This document shows positions 10,075 through 56,500 of a DNA stretch of 64,000 nucleotides, one piece after another. Source of the stretch: Glandiceps talaboti. Taxonomy: Eukaryota > Hemichordata > Enteropneusta > Spengelidae. The stretch's first letter is position 1. Each line of letters opens with the position of its first letter. Below the pieces are notes generated by a model. That model made no database searches. It was not told where the DNA came from and saw only the letters and a program-made list of their open reading frames with translations. A program made the translations under genes and the position numbers. The DNA is taken from assembly GCF_964340395.1 (NCBI RefSeq), contig NC_135556.1, forward strand, positions 12,642,410 through 12,706,409, read 5' to 3'.

Positions 10075-11582
10075 ACCGTCATAATCCCTACAAAATCTGC
10101 ACAGCACGATATTTAAGAAACCATTACAGCAAAGATACAACTATACATCAAAAATACAAAATTCTTCTATAGCCATGGTTATTAGTTTCCTTTAAAATCA
10201 CTGACACAATTTTTGTCGGATGTTGATAATAATGCATGTCTGTTGGATAAACAATCCATTGTCTCTCAATGTAACTTACTAAATTATTTCTGCAATTCTT
10301 AGCAAAAATTCTCAAAAAATGTCAGCCATTTTGATTGCCGCTATCATACCTAAAGCAGCCTCGTTGTGGTATTGGCCACGTACATATGCTTACCTACTAA
10401 AACCTTTTGTACGAAATTGAAAATGATGAATTCTGAAATTCTCATATGCATGAAAAACTTAGTATACACATAATTTGTTCTACTTACTGGTTAAAATTTG
10501 TTGTATTTCCGGATGAAACACAGGCTTGAATTTATAACGAATAAAAAAAATACAAGAACAAGAAAACGAAAACAAACAGTTGCTTTGAAATGACGTGACA
10601 TGACGCCATTCATTCGTGACGTCATTATTGAATGACGTCTGTCACATGTGGCAAGATAAAGCATGCGCACGCGTCAACATTTTCTCTTCTGTGTTCTCTT
10701 TGGCGTTCTGTATGATATGCAGCCATGGTATTATACATAGTTTCTTGTCGCTATAAAAGGTACTCTTTCAATTTACTATTTAAGTCCTATACAATCTAAA
10801 TGAAGGTGTACACTTTTTTTTGGGAACTGCAAAGACGACCAACACTTTGTTGCGCCTTGAAAACTATTTAACTTCAAGTTGCCTTTTCTGATGGGCATGC
10901 AACTATCAACAGCAATATTTTCCACTGCTTCGATGGTACTGGTAAAACTTGAAACGAACTTATACTCTTAGGAATAGGTGGAACGGATTAATATGCGAAG
11001 AAATGATACGATGTATGCTATCCCGTAGCATATCTAGTCTTCGTGTCGAACGGAGATGAAATCCATTAATCTAAAATTGAACTAAGTGCTAACAATAATC
11101 AAAAAACATCAAATGTCAAAATGCAAGTGAACTATAATAAATATAAACGCAAATCTACGCAACGTATGAATGGACTATTATATTTGTATTATAACTGTAG
11201 TATTATTAGTTATGTTTGAATGGTATTGCCCCTTTACCAATAATATGGTGTCTTGACGTATGCTGTCAAAGACGGCTATAATCAGGTATAGATTACTACA
11301 CTGTTAATGGTGACTGTTTTCGAACTTAGAAAATATGCTATCATAAATAATGCAATGATGTATTCAAAATTAGAGAATGGAAATTATTGCTATTTCAGTA
11401 ATGTTAAAGCGCCATCTAGACATGACTGTATAATCCAGGTTATAATGCAGGCACTACCCTGTCCTGTCTGATAAGGTGGGTAACTTGTAGGTATCAAGAG
11501 GGTAGTACCTGAATGAGGGCACCAAACCGATTATTTCTATCAGCATCACTAAATTTACATTTTGATTTTTGTTGGCAGCAGC

Positions 11583-29361
<17,779 letters not shown>

Positions 29362-29493
29362 TTCCGCGGTGAAACGCTTACAAGTATGCAATTTTTTTTC
29401 GGCTTGTTATTGGTTTGACGCACCGGAGAGACTGAGCTAAACACAGTGCCCAGCCCACCGTTCACAATTGTCTGGCGATATAATAACGTGAAT

Positions 29494-29504
29494 CTATATA
29501 TAGC
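29494..29504 (-). promoter_or_regulatory. candidate TATA box of the lipoxygenase gene
   Basis: CTATATATAG (minus strand) lies about 135 bp upstream of the chosen lipoxygenase start at 29361. It would place the transcription start near 29465. Confidence 0.35.
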
Positions 29505-30425
29505 TGTGCACGCAACAGACGCACACTTACATTTTCGTTGCTGTGATGCGATGGGCAGTATCAACAAACTCGGCTGGAGAGATGAAGATTGGACCAGGGT
29601 TAAGTCGTCACCCTATGACCGGATTATTAAAATTCGCATTGTCCAGACAAAGCAAGTGGTTATGTATACGCGCCGCTTGTCTGTGTCTGTCAGTGCTTGC
29701 GAAGTGCATAGAAACATGGTATATCCGATTGGAGGTGCATTTTAAAGGCCAAAGTATTAATCCTATGTTCTCGCATTAGTATTATCTTATCAGTGGAACC
29801 ACAAGAACTGCACACGAACATTATATAGCCTTGTGAGGCAACTGTTCACGTCTAAATTTTAATCACATTCCGAACTAGACCTCTAAAAGCCATACTTAGT
29901 GTGACTTATGATAATTTCGTCTTTCTAATTCTATATAATGGCTTACTTTCATTGTATGGTTCAGCTTGTTTTAGCAATTAAACTCAAAGAACAAATCACC
30001 TCTTGATTGAACGCTGTATAGGTAACCATAGTTACGACCTTTTCTGCCGCCCCCTCATAATGATAAAAATAAATCCTGAAATTTCAGACGCTGATCGTCG
30101 CAATAGGACTTATTGACATGTAAAATCGTGTTTTAGATGGACTGAAAAAAAACTTAGTTGGAATCGACGTTTTGCTTGATTAGTCCGGGACAAATGAAAC
30201 TCTGTGGTTACAGTTGGCGTCCTCTTTTGGTATTGTGTAACACAGGTTAAAGGCCAGTAATAAAAAAACAACTTAGGAACAATGTTCTTATATGCGTTGA
30301 ATTTCATCTCAGACCACAAAAAGTGTGAGATTTCACTAAACTTGTTTCTTTGTCGCTAGGGGTATCGTCACGTGGACGGCTTTGTAAGAGATCGTGCCTT
30401 ACATCGAATTAGTAGTATCGATCGA

Positions 30426-30464
<39 letters not shown>

Positions 30465-32990
30465 AGCATGGAGACATCACATTTCAGTTTCCCGCGCTTG
30501 TGACCGATTAAAAATATCAAAGTGACTATTTCGACTCAGTGTTTTTTATAATCACTTTAAATTCAGAATACGAAAAAAAATGACCCCAAAATCCCCGAAA
30601 AAATCATTTGTAAATAAGAAAAATTGTACATAAGAAGCATGATTAAGAGAGAAGGAATGTAAATCCAGATACTGTACAGCGATATTTTTTTAATTTGATA
30701 ATTTGTGCTGATTATGATGACGTCACGTGATTATTGTTAACATTACGTCATCGTATTGCGTGTACGCGCGCTGATCCATCAACTTTTTCTTTTCTAGTAA
30801 GGAGGTGGGATCCGGGAGGGAGTAATCTAAACGATGGAATTTCTTTTGAACAATATTCAGTTGCTGTCTGTGATTTTAAAACACGATGCATTCACACGAG
30901 AGTGTTAGTCCTCGTGAAAACGTTCTTTTTCTCACATGAACATTTATGTAGCTCTGCATACACTTGGTGATGTCAACATATATGTAGCTCTGCATACACG
31001 AGCATCGTCGTAAACAATGGACTTTTTTACGTCACCGTTCAAGACGCACCGGCAAGTGTACACAACAGCTCTGGTTTGCGAGAATGATACAATAGGTGAT
31101 GTCAACAGACAGTAGTTGGCTCATAGACAGTGAAAGGGTACTGTCTATGGTTAGCAGAACAATACAAACGTTATATCGTCTTCCAAACAGTAGTTGGCTG
31201 AATAATAAAAGCATTGTTTCGTCTCGCATCACTAGTCTTCTAGTACATGGAGAGTCTAAGGTCCTAGCAATGGGGTCAATAGTTCATGTTTTATGTACAT
31301 GTGCAATACATTCCATGGTAAACACCTCAGACAGATTTCATTTCAACAGCTAAAATGTTACGATAATTTTTCAATGATATTTCAGTGATGAAAATATGTC
31401 ATCTCGCATCTTCCCCCTCCCCCGCCAAAGTTGAATTCTGAAATGCGAAAAAAAACCCAGACGTTTTACGAAAGCCATCGGAATTTCCGAAATTAATCTG
31501 GAGGGTGTTAGATGTTAATGACATTGAATACATGTTGACAAAAATTGATGACACATTACCTTAGACGTGTTGTTGTAGTTTTAAATGGTTGACAAACTTC
31601 GATGTAATGAAGACATTTTTAGCAAATTTGCAGTGCTCAAAGATTTTGTAAAATTTCGTCCAATTTTGATCGTTTGTGCTTCTTAAAACTGTCGATCAAT
31701 TTTCTTTGCTTTTTAACTGTCTGCGTCCGTCAGTCTTTTTTCTTTTTGCTTTTTTATCCAACTACCATCTACTGTAATGTCTGAACAATAAAGGAGTGTC
31801 CATATATTACTTAAAAAGTTGAGGCCTGACGATATTGCTCTGTTAACAATGGCGACGTAAGTCTTATGTGTATTTTGAAAAGATTTCAGGCAAAGAAAAC
31901 AAACAAATTCTTAAAAAATGGAAAAAAAGCTAACGACAAACAACATGATTATTATAATTTACAGTACATGATATATGTAAATAATTCACAATTTCACAAT
32001 TTTCTAGGAACTTTTTAACCCCTGTTCCTGTCATCATAGATCGTGGTTTTCTTGTGTTATGATTTTTTTTCGAATAATATGTAAATAAACAAAAACCAAC
32101 GTTTGGATGCTTGAAGAACTATCGAACTCTCCCGAAACGCCCAACCAAGAATCGTCTTAAGAAATCACCATGTGAGGGCGCTCAACTAAAAATCAGTGAG
32201 ACTGCACGATTTTGTTCTCGATATTCATGCAAATTATTCAAGTGTTATATAGTGTTACAAAGTCTGTAAGATTTGTCCCTTTTTTGCATTTTAATTATGT
32301 GTTATATATTTTTTGTAATTTCGTTGTATCTTTACCATTACAACCGTTTCTGTATTATACTGACCTCAGATTTTATTGAATACATGACAACTGTAATCTC
32401 CCATCAACGTATTCTGTTATGCAAATAGAGGTAAACAAAGCAAATTGAGCTGTATTCTACATCTTATTGGATATTTGTATAACACATAAACATATTAAAT
32501 CATGTATAATCAGCAAGGTGTTCAGTTTTCATCACTTGTATCAACATCAAAATAGAAAACAGCCGACAGTATACAAAGGAAATAGAGGTAAATAAAACAA
32601 TCAAGTCGTATTCACTCCATCAGATTTTAATCAGATTGGATATTAGTATAATATTTCAACCTAGATCATAAAATTTGACCGCAAACATTTCATAACTCGT
32701 TTTATAATTTTATAACTGTAACTGCTGTGCATTCATATCAATGTACGGCGTACAATGGTTTATCGCACGGACACTTGAATCAATCTGGATATTTATAAAA
32801 AACAAATATTATTTATTTCTGTAGTATACTATTAACGAGAAAAATACTTGTTATATACAGTCCCATTCATGTGCCTGTGGTTTATCGTGTGCAGGCCTGT
32901 TACTAGTACTCTCTGCTTTACATGGACTTGAAAAGAGTCAGCCGGCGTGCAGCCCGCTGCCTTTTTTTTAAAAGGACGCCACCAACATGC
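29505..32990. other. divergent intergenic region between lipoxygenase and HMMR
   Basis: AT-rich sequence with a (GTT)n tract (30430-30462), a direct repeat of ATATGTAGCTCTGCATACAC (about 30943-30962 and 30981-31000), CRE-like TGACGTCA/ATTACGTCA motifs around 30718-30748, and a loosely duplicated segment at 32430-32500 and 32580-32660. I see no gene. Confidence 0.5.
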
Positions 32991-33014
32991 ATGTCACGCT
33001 ATTCCTGCTTCCTG

Positions 33015-33042
33015 ATTGGCTAATCTCGTTTCAAGGTTTAAA
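33015..33042 (+). promoter_or_regulatory. candidate HMMR core promoter: CCAAT box and CHR-like site
   Basis: An inverted CCAAT box (GATTGGC, 33014-33020) is followed 17 bp later by TTTAAA (33037-33042), about 100 bp upstream of the HMMR start codon. HMMR is a G2/M gene in mammals, and such genes commonly use CCAAT (NF-Y) plus CHR sites, so the pairing is plausible. Sequence-only inference. Confidence 0.35.
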
Positions 33043-33143
33043 TTTCTGGCGGTTGTGTGATCGATGAACAGCTGTGTGTGCACTGGTTGATCATTGTTCT
33101 TTATCTCCCGAGCTCAAACTTTTCTTGTGGCTGAGTAGGACAA

Positions 33144-48918
<15,775 letters not shown>

Positions 48919-48979
48919 CATCGAAATATTAATGTGTCAGTCAAGACTATATATATAGAGAGAGAGGGAGAGTTACAGA

Positions 48980-49309
48980 ATATACAACTGTTGACATCAG
49001 ACCATTGACAAATGTAAGCTGTTACTAGCAGGGAAAGTAAACAAATGAATGGATTAATAACACTTGACTTAGCATGTTGGAACAGCAGAGACTTGTATTA
49101 CACACTGTGGTTTGATAAGAACAGTTTTATATTTATACAACTGTTATGTAAAGTGGCCATAAAACTGTTCTTATCAAATGATGGAATGTAATACAAATCT
49201 CTGTATTTCCGACATGCTGGGTTTAGTGTTATTAATCCAATTCAGTTGTTTATGTTCCCTGTTTGTAAAAGGTTCCATTCGTCCATGGTCTGATGTCAAC
49301 AGTTGTATG
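48980..49309. repeat. 330-bp foldback, 151-bp arms, in the HMMR 3'UTR region
   Basis: 48980-49130 and 49159-49309 are near-perfect reverse complements around a 28-bp loop. The outer ends are TATACAACTGTTGACATCAG and its complement. A single third copy of the arm lies at 53351-53490, directly before the transporter exon. Confidence 0.85.
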
Positions 49310-49831
49310 TGAACTAGGTGTATGAGGCATAATCTGTAGTCTTGAAATTGTCTTTGGTGTATATCATGTCATAATAGTTTCACTCTATATACAAATGTGA
49401 GGCTGAAATTATGTTTTATCAAATCATTGTAGGTAACATTATAGTATATTTTATGTAATGTTATGAAATACCATTTTCGATAATTGGTGTTAGTTTTATT
49501 GAGGTATATTTGTTTTGTACATCTAACGATAGGAAATCAAATGTGTACATATATTTTATGATTTGAGATTTCTATACTATTTTTATGGTAATGATTCTGA
49601 AAGTGATGTGTTGTCTATATGTGCTGTATTGTTTCCATTTTATTCCAGTGTGTGTCATACTCAGCTCACCAACTAAGTAAAAGTCTTCGATGTCGACGTC
49701 CTACCTCGACACTTCTTACTCTTTATCTTTCATACAGAACATTCTTGTGGTTATACATTGCATTAAGTGATGTACTGTGCTATCAACTTTACATTGACAC
49801 AATTCGTCTTCTGGCTCAACAAAAGTCTAAC

Positions 49832-50107
49832 TGACATTGCTACATTTTATTGTCTAGCCAGACGAAATCTTATCAAATTGCTACATATCGTCTGGCACCA
49901 CAAAAATTGAAGTACAATTGTTACATTTTAATCCATTGTCATGCCTGAAAACGTTACAATGTAAATGATTTGGCAACATCAGCTAAGATAATGGTAACTC
50001 ATACAAAGAAAATGTAGCAAAAATGACAATGTTGGTGAGATTTTTGTCAAGCCAGACGATAAATTGTAGTAATTTTAGTTAGATTTTTGTTGAGCCAGAC
50101 GACATTT
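49832..50107. repeat. second copy of the GCCAGACGATAAAATGTAGC foldback family
   Basis: Reverse-oriented units (TTGCTACATTTTATTGTCTA) come first, followed by forward units (AAGCCAGACGATAAATTGTA; GTTGAGCCAGACGAC). Same plan as 11968-12310. Confidence 0.6.
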
Positions 50108-50438
50108 TGTTTCAAATCAACTGGTTTCCATTATAGTGTCGTATATTCCGTGTATGCTGGATGTTTCGATCAGCGGTTTGACTTGCCCTCATGTAGGACC
50201 CAGAATGATGTTTCATACCCTTGTATTTACTATATTTTGTGTTAAAACACAGTATAGACAAGAGATTAACATTTTGTTCATACTATCATTGCATTCCTTG
50301 CTCAAAAATACAAGAAGTAACCAGGATTGTTTGTGTTCAGTGTGTGATGTAGAGTTAGATGTAGAAAATATCATGAACATTATATGTACGTACTAATCTG
50401 ACGAATTCATATATTTTAATTATTGCTTGATTTTTTTG

Positions 50439-50444
50439 AATAAA
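50439..50444 (+). terminator. candidate distal poly(A) signal of HMMR
   Basis: AATAAA followed by a T-rich stretch, 1.5 kb after the HMMR stop. If it is used, the 330-bp foldback would lie in the mature 3'UTR. Nearer sites may exist. Confidence 0.3.
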
Positions 50445-50576
50445 TGTTTTTTTTTAAGTTTTTAGATATACCATGGACTCCTAATATGTTGTTACTGGTT
50501 TGATTCATGTGTTATGAGTGAATGAATGAACTGTGTTTGCATTTATATGAATTTAAAAACCAAACACAGATTTTGT

Positions 50577-50870
50577 ACATACTACTATGGAAATCAAGCT
50601 ATCGGCAAACTAAGATCGACACAAACTAAAAGTATTATTGTTGTATGTGGTAGATTACACAAGTGGGTGACAGTTATGCCTTGGTTATGTGGATACAGTC
50701 ACTCTGTGAACAAGATAGTGTAAAACTCTGAATGAATTGAATGTACTGCCACTTGAGGAAACATTTTTGTATCAGAGATACTACCCTGCTGTCAGTGTTA
50801 TTACATCAGTGTCCATTGTTAACTTACACGAAACGTTCCAACAATAGTTTCATGTCTTTGTCGGCCTATA
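50577..50870. repeat. dispersed repeat of about 245 bp (copy 2)
   Basis: TACTATGGAAATCAAGCTAT...GTGGTAGATTACACAAGTGG...CAAGATAGTGTAAAAC aligns along its length with 37684-37930. Confidence 0.7.
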
Positions 50871-51239
50871 GTTTCCGTAGTAGTATTTAGTGTTGAAGTA
50901 ATTATACCATAGATAAAGGCAAGCCTAAGGCTTAAAGGGACGAGATCAATAGTTCAACGTAAGATAAAAAACTAAATTCAGACTAGCCTGTAAGGGGTGC
51001 CTTCACGTGAGAGGAGGCCAGTGAGGGTGGAACGTCACGACGTATCTTACAGTCTACCCTCAGACCCTCCATCCCCTCTTCTCTAAATTAGAAAATTGAC
51101 AATTGTTTCAGACCACACAACCACTTTCAATTCAGTATGTTGTAATATGTAGTAAGCGTTATGAATAAAAAGTCAGTATGTAGTGAGGAAAAAATACTGC
51201 CAATGGCGTTGTAGCACAACTGTACAGTTTTTAAAAATG

Positions 51240-52060
51240 TTTATCCATATGCTAGTCCATGCTAACAATAGGTGTTCATTTGCTGAATAACTATCCAGTT
51301 GCCTATCCAACCATGTTGCTATCTTTACGATAAATGCTATCATTTGGCTGTTGCTATGGGCTTGGTCATGTTGTTAGATATATTTGCATACATTTATGTA
51401 TGTTTTTGTTCACTTGTGTATGAATTCCTGATATTGTCTTTGCAATACATGTGATCATTTGGCTGTTGCTATGGGCGTGGTCTTGTTGCTAGGCAAATTT
51501 ACATACATTTTTTTAATGTTTATTCAATTGTCTATTAAACCCCATTGTTATCTTTGTGAAATACACCACCGTTTGGCTGTTGCTATGGGCGTGGTCACAG
51601 TTACTAGGGTATTTGCATACATTTTTTGAATGTTTATTCATTTGTCTATTAAACCCCATTGCTATCTTTGTGAAATACACCACCGTTTGGCTGTTGCTAT
51701 GGGCGTGGTCATGGTTACTAGGGTATTTGCATACATTTTTTGAATGTTTATTCATTTGTCTTTCTATTCCTGTTCTTATCTTTGCAATATATGTGATTAT
51801 TTGGCTGTTGCTATGGGTGTGGTCTTGTTGCTATGCAAATTTACATACATTTTTTGAATGTTTATTCAATTGTCTATTAAACCCTGTTGTTATCTTTGTG
51901 AAATACACCACTGTTTGGCTGTTGCTATGGGCGGGGTCATGGTTGCTAGGGTATTTGCATACATTTTTTGAATGTTTACTCACTTGCCTACCTGATGATG
52001 TTGTTATTTGACCAAAATATACTGCCATTTGGTTGTTGCTAAAGGGCATGGTCATGGTCG
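51240..52060. repeat. 114-bp satellite, about seven copies
   Basis: TTTGGCTGTTGCTATGGGCG recurs with an exact 114-bp step (51457, 51571, 51685, 51799, 51913, 52027; 51342 is one base out). Because 114 is a multiple of three, reading frames stay open over several units on both strands (for example 51556-52011 +). The predicted 38-aa repeat (YLHTFFECLF..WLLLWAW) is therefore most likely an artefact. Confidence 0.9.
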
Positions 52061-52084
52061 CTAGGGCCAATTTTGTCAAAATAT

Positions 52085-52710
52085 TTTGAAGAAAATCTGC
52101 AGAATAACAGTTTCAGACACATCTCGCCAAGTTTCAGACTCATTGACCAAGTACTTTTTGAGATATAAGTTTTTGACCAAAAATGAACATTCTTACACCT
52201 AATTTGCATATCACTCATGGAATCATTGTATGCTTAATATATCTTCGTCCATACATCCCTAGATGCATCCCCATCAAATTTCAGCCCAATCTGCTCAGTA
52301 GTTTTGGAATTATAGATTTTTAACCAAAAAGACACATTTTGAGCCCTAATTTGCATATCACTTATGGAATCATCATGTCATGAACAAATCTTACTTTACA
52401 CCCCCTAAAGAATCTTCCCACCAAATTTCGCACCAATCTGCCCAGTAGTTTCTGAGTTTAAGTTTTTTGACCAAAAATCACATTTTTTGACCCAAATCAC
52501 ACACCTGTGATGCAATCATTTTGATTTGAACAATTTCCCAACTAGACACCCAAGGTAATGGACCCACCAAATATCATGGCAATCGGTTCAGCAGTTTTTG
52601 ACTTTAAGTTGTTTACACACACACACACACACACACATCCACACACACAGACAGACAGACGCCGGGCGATCCCTATAGCACTACTGAACCTCAGTTCAGT
52701 TGTGCTAAAA
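52085..52710. mobile_element. repeat element ending in (CA)n-(CAGA)n and GCCGGGCGATCCCTATAGC
   Basis: Tandemly related segments (TTTGCATATCACTCATGGAA and TTTGCATATCACTTATGGAA; CCAATCTGCTCAGTAGTTTT and CCAATCTGCCCAGTAGTTTC) lead into ACACACAC, CAGACAGACAGA and a conserved-looking tail ending CAGTTGTGCTAAAAA. This looks like a 3'-anchored dispersed element; the class is unknown. Confidence 0.5.
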
Positions 52711-53116
52711 AATAGGTCTTTTATTGACATTTTACTGTATTTTAGTGACACACATGTATTATTACAGCAAAAATTCTTCCATTTTGTCAAATTGGTGGCA
52801 TATTTTAAAAGATTGTATTTAGGGGTACAAAACATTACTGTAAAAGTAAAATTTTCTTTGTAGGATGAGAACTAACATGGTTCCGAAAACACCCCACCCA
52901 AACTAAAATAATTTAGTTTGTTATCCTACATTGAGCTATTGATTTTGCCTAACTAACTGAGAGAGGAAATTAAGTATGGCCTGGGGACACTCCTTAATGA
53001 TCTTTGTGATACAGTTGTGTATGATCTTTTGCCTGGTAAACGTTATTCATAATCATTGACCCGTGAGCTGACGGTGTATTGCTGGCTGTGAGTCTCTTTC
53101 TGTCCTCTAAAAGCAG

Positions 53117-53230
53117 AGGGTAAAGGACAAATAATCAATTTTATTTAAAACTTCATTTGAAATATACAGAAAATAATATTAGAAATCCGAAAAATCGCGA
53201 GAACAAAATTGATTATTTGTCCTTTTCCCT
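53117..53230. mobile_element. 114-bp hairpin MITE
   Basis: The 26-bp arms at 53117-53142 and 53205-53230 (GGACAAATAATCAATTTT and complement) differ at one position and enclose 62 bp. Confidence 0.7.
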
Positions 53231-53350
53231 GTGCTAAAACCTTCAGAAACACCCCAAAATAAATGTAAATAGTGAATCTGAGAACAGTAATCCTGCTATC
53301 GTACAGCACGAAGCAGCCCTTCCCGAGAAAACAGCTTGATCTGCTTGTGT

Positions 53351-53490
53351 ACATATACAACTGCTAACATCAGACTGGATGAATGGAACCTGTTACAAAC
53401 TGGCAAAGTAAACAAGTGAATTCGCTTAATCTTACTTGGCACAGTGCAGAGACTTATATTACATTATATATACATCATTTGACAAGAACA
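53351..53490. repeat. solo arm of the HMMR 3'UTR foldback family
   Basis: ACATATACAACTGCTAACAT...GGCAAAGTAAACAAGTGAAT...TTTGACAAGAACA aligns with 48980-49130 in the same orientation. It ends 2 bp before the transporter reading frame. Confidence 0.7.
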
Positions 53491-53548
53491 ATTGCACGGC
53501 CAACAAATTAGTAGTTTCCTCGGCAATTCATGTACATGCAAAGAGGCA

Positions 53549-56500
53549 ATGATAAAACTGAAGCTCTTGTGTCATAACTCACTTTTTCTAATTATGTGTT
53601 TTACTTGTTTTTCGCTATCATTTGGGTATTATTTGGCGGCAATTCATCTGGTTGCAAAAGCAGTGTCCGTTGGAATACCCAAATTACAAGCATCTTTCTT
53701 GCTGACATTGTTTGGTATAGGTTCACTGACTGGCAGATTTTCATATGCTTGTTTTATTGACTTTCTACATATACCACCCGTACCTGTCTTTGGTTGTCAT
53801 GTTATGTTAGCAGGAGTGATGTTGTTATTGACCACTGTGGCTGAATCATACGCCGTATTTGCTGTCTTTACAACTGGGTATGGGTTTGCCGTTGGAGTTT
53901 ACTGGCCTTCAGTAGCTGTGTGTTTTAAGCACGCGGTTGGCAGCCAGTACTTATCAACTGCTTTAGGATGGTCATTTGTTTTCCTCGGCCTCTCAAGCCT
54001 GATTGGTCCACCTATTGGAGGTATGTACCCATGGCTGTTCAAAATCTCTGTTTGTAAATACATACTCTAAAGCTAGCTGAATAAGTAGTGATAACATTTT
54101 TGCAAACCAGAGCATTTTTTCCCGGCTGACGCAACAAAAAATAATAACCCTTTCGGTGTTGGCTGATATGACTCGCCGTAGAGGGTGGGTGGTGACAAAC
54201 GTCAAAGTTTCATGACGTCGTCAGTCTCCAAATTCGTGCGTTTGCTTAGATCTTCGTCATCCAGTAATCGTTTCTTGATGACAGCTCAGACCACTAAAGT
54301 GTCTGAGATGATACTAAGAGTTTCTGGTATACAAGTGTTGGTATTAATCAACACATCTGTGTCATCCCCCAAGCACTCAATCCACCTCCACACACGTCTC
54401 CAGACATTCATCCCCATCCCACATAAACATTCATGTTCTTATTATTTTACATTTTCTCCATTTCCTTTATTATGGTTTTCTTATAAGGGTGAGGTTTTTT
54501 TTTTTTTTTGTTTCTCATCTCCAATGGAATAGTCAGGCGGGGCGGGCGGGCGAAATAAAAAAAAAAGGGGGGGGCAAGAAAAAAAAACTGTATTTTTTCA
54601 GTTCTATTCTCTCTCCTTTCTGTCCTGCCAGGCTCTCTACAACTTCTTTTCTCCTCTCTTTATTGAATTCCTTGTTACAAGTCTCTTTCCTTCATTTTAG
54701 CAAGGTTGACAAGTCTGTAGAACAACTTTGTAAGAAGATGATTGTATACTTATCATCCTGATGGGTGTATATCTGTAGCCATGAACTATTGTATGATATT
54801 ATCAGGAGTACTAATACATTCGTCCTATTAATCAAAGTGGTATTGCCATCGTTAACAATTTTTTCAAGATTGTCATCAGTGTGCGAGATGAATTTTCATT
54901 TATATAAATCATTACTTCTATGAAACATTTTTCTTCAGTGTGAACTTGTCAAAATAATCCACCAGATAACATGTAAACATTTCTAGAACCCAGAACTCCT
55001 TTTGGGATTTACTGTTTAAAAGTAATTACAAGTAATAATGTAAACATCGGAATCATGCATGTCATGGGTCATGAAGTCGATCATTTCCCCGATGATACAT
55101 TGCATAACTGATTTAAAGCTAAAAACTGGTCAAGAAATTAGGAATGCAGTATGACTTTTACCAATTTTAAGCATAATTTTGAAAATGATTGCAATATTCT
55201 GAGCTATTATTACATTGCAGCAAAATGTACTGCGCGACTGTATTAATTTCGAGCCCTGTCCCTCATCAAACCTCAACGGCTTCAGCCATGATGAAAGACA
55301 CATGCTGCTCTGATGTAACAAATGGGTGGGGTGGGGGGTGGGGGTGGGGGGTAGACGGCAGTGTTCTGCCAAGGTTTCCAACAAGTGGGGACAAAGGCCC
55401 CTTGTTGCAAAAAGTGGTGTCATTTGACAGAGAGTGGGGTCAATTATTATTGTCTATGAAATATTCATATAAATTATCTCAGACCACTATAGAGATACTG
55501 TGGTCTGAGATATTCCATTACGTATAGACCATTACCTAACTACATAAAAAAATTCCATTCATAATAACAGTTCCCAGTAAGCTATTTTTTGAAAATTGTG
55601 TACTACACATTACACCTTAGAAAAAGAAGGCAATTAAGATTATGTAATTTTAAGTCATTTCTACAGAGTATATTATATATTGTTTAGAAAGATTGGACAG
55701 CCAGTTAGTCACAATTTTTAATCTGAATATCAATGAATAGCTGTGCTCAAATTTATAATTCCTTTTTTCAGACAAGGACAAAGAACAACTTCAAAATAAG
55801 TCACAGTGAACATATGATTGAATAAAAACTTTGAGAAATCCTAAACTTGTAACCACTTGTTTCATTTTTAAAAATTTTAGTACATTGCTGTGTTTATCAT
55901 TCCCTCTTCAAATTCATGACATTTTGAAGAAAAAAAATCCCTGACTTTAAAAAGTACCAAATGTGAACGAAAAACTTACAAATAATAGTCAAACAAACTT
56001 TAAAATAATTTATTTTTTATTAATTAACCGTTACTGGCTGTGTATCATGATTTGGTCCTGCTATATCAAATGACAGCATAGTTACATACCGTAAACTTAA
56101 CTTGATACGGAAAGCTGACATTAGGTGTCCTTGAAACTCAGAACTTGAATCTTTAACTAAAACTATCAACAACATCAAAGTTGGGATGCTCTGTAAATAC
56201 CACATTATTTTTTTCTGATTTGCACAACAAGTTCGTTCTTCATGTCTGACCGGGCGCACATGCATCGGCCGTCTATAGTGGCCATGCCATGGCCAGTGAT
56301 TACGCATTGAATCAGTGCCCAACATTCACGTGTCGCTGTCAACATCATGCAACAAGATCCCCTAACACAACCTTTTCGGAATCAAAATACACATGTACTC
56401 ATTTAATTTAACCCATCAACAAATGAAAATCACAACCTGTACCATAAATTTGGTTTACTCAGGCTTCTGAGCTGTGGCAGATATAATAGATGTTCCGTGT

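Noticed and set aside
51556-52011. 151-aa tryptophan-rich repeat protein
   Set aside because: Arises from the 114-bp satellite, which is open on both strands because its period is divisible by three; kept only as a finding.
54185-54761. Two 90-115-aa frames in the transporter intron
   Set aside because: Low-complexity T/G/A-rich sequence and a MITE fragment; no domain.
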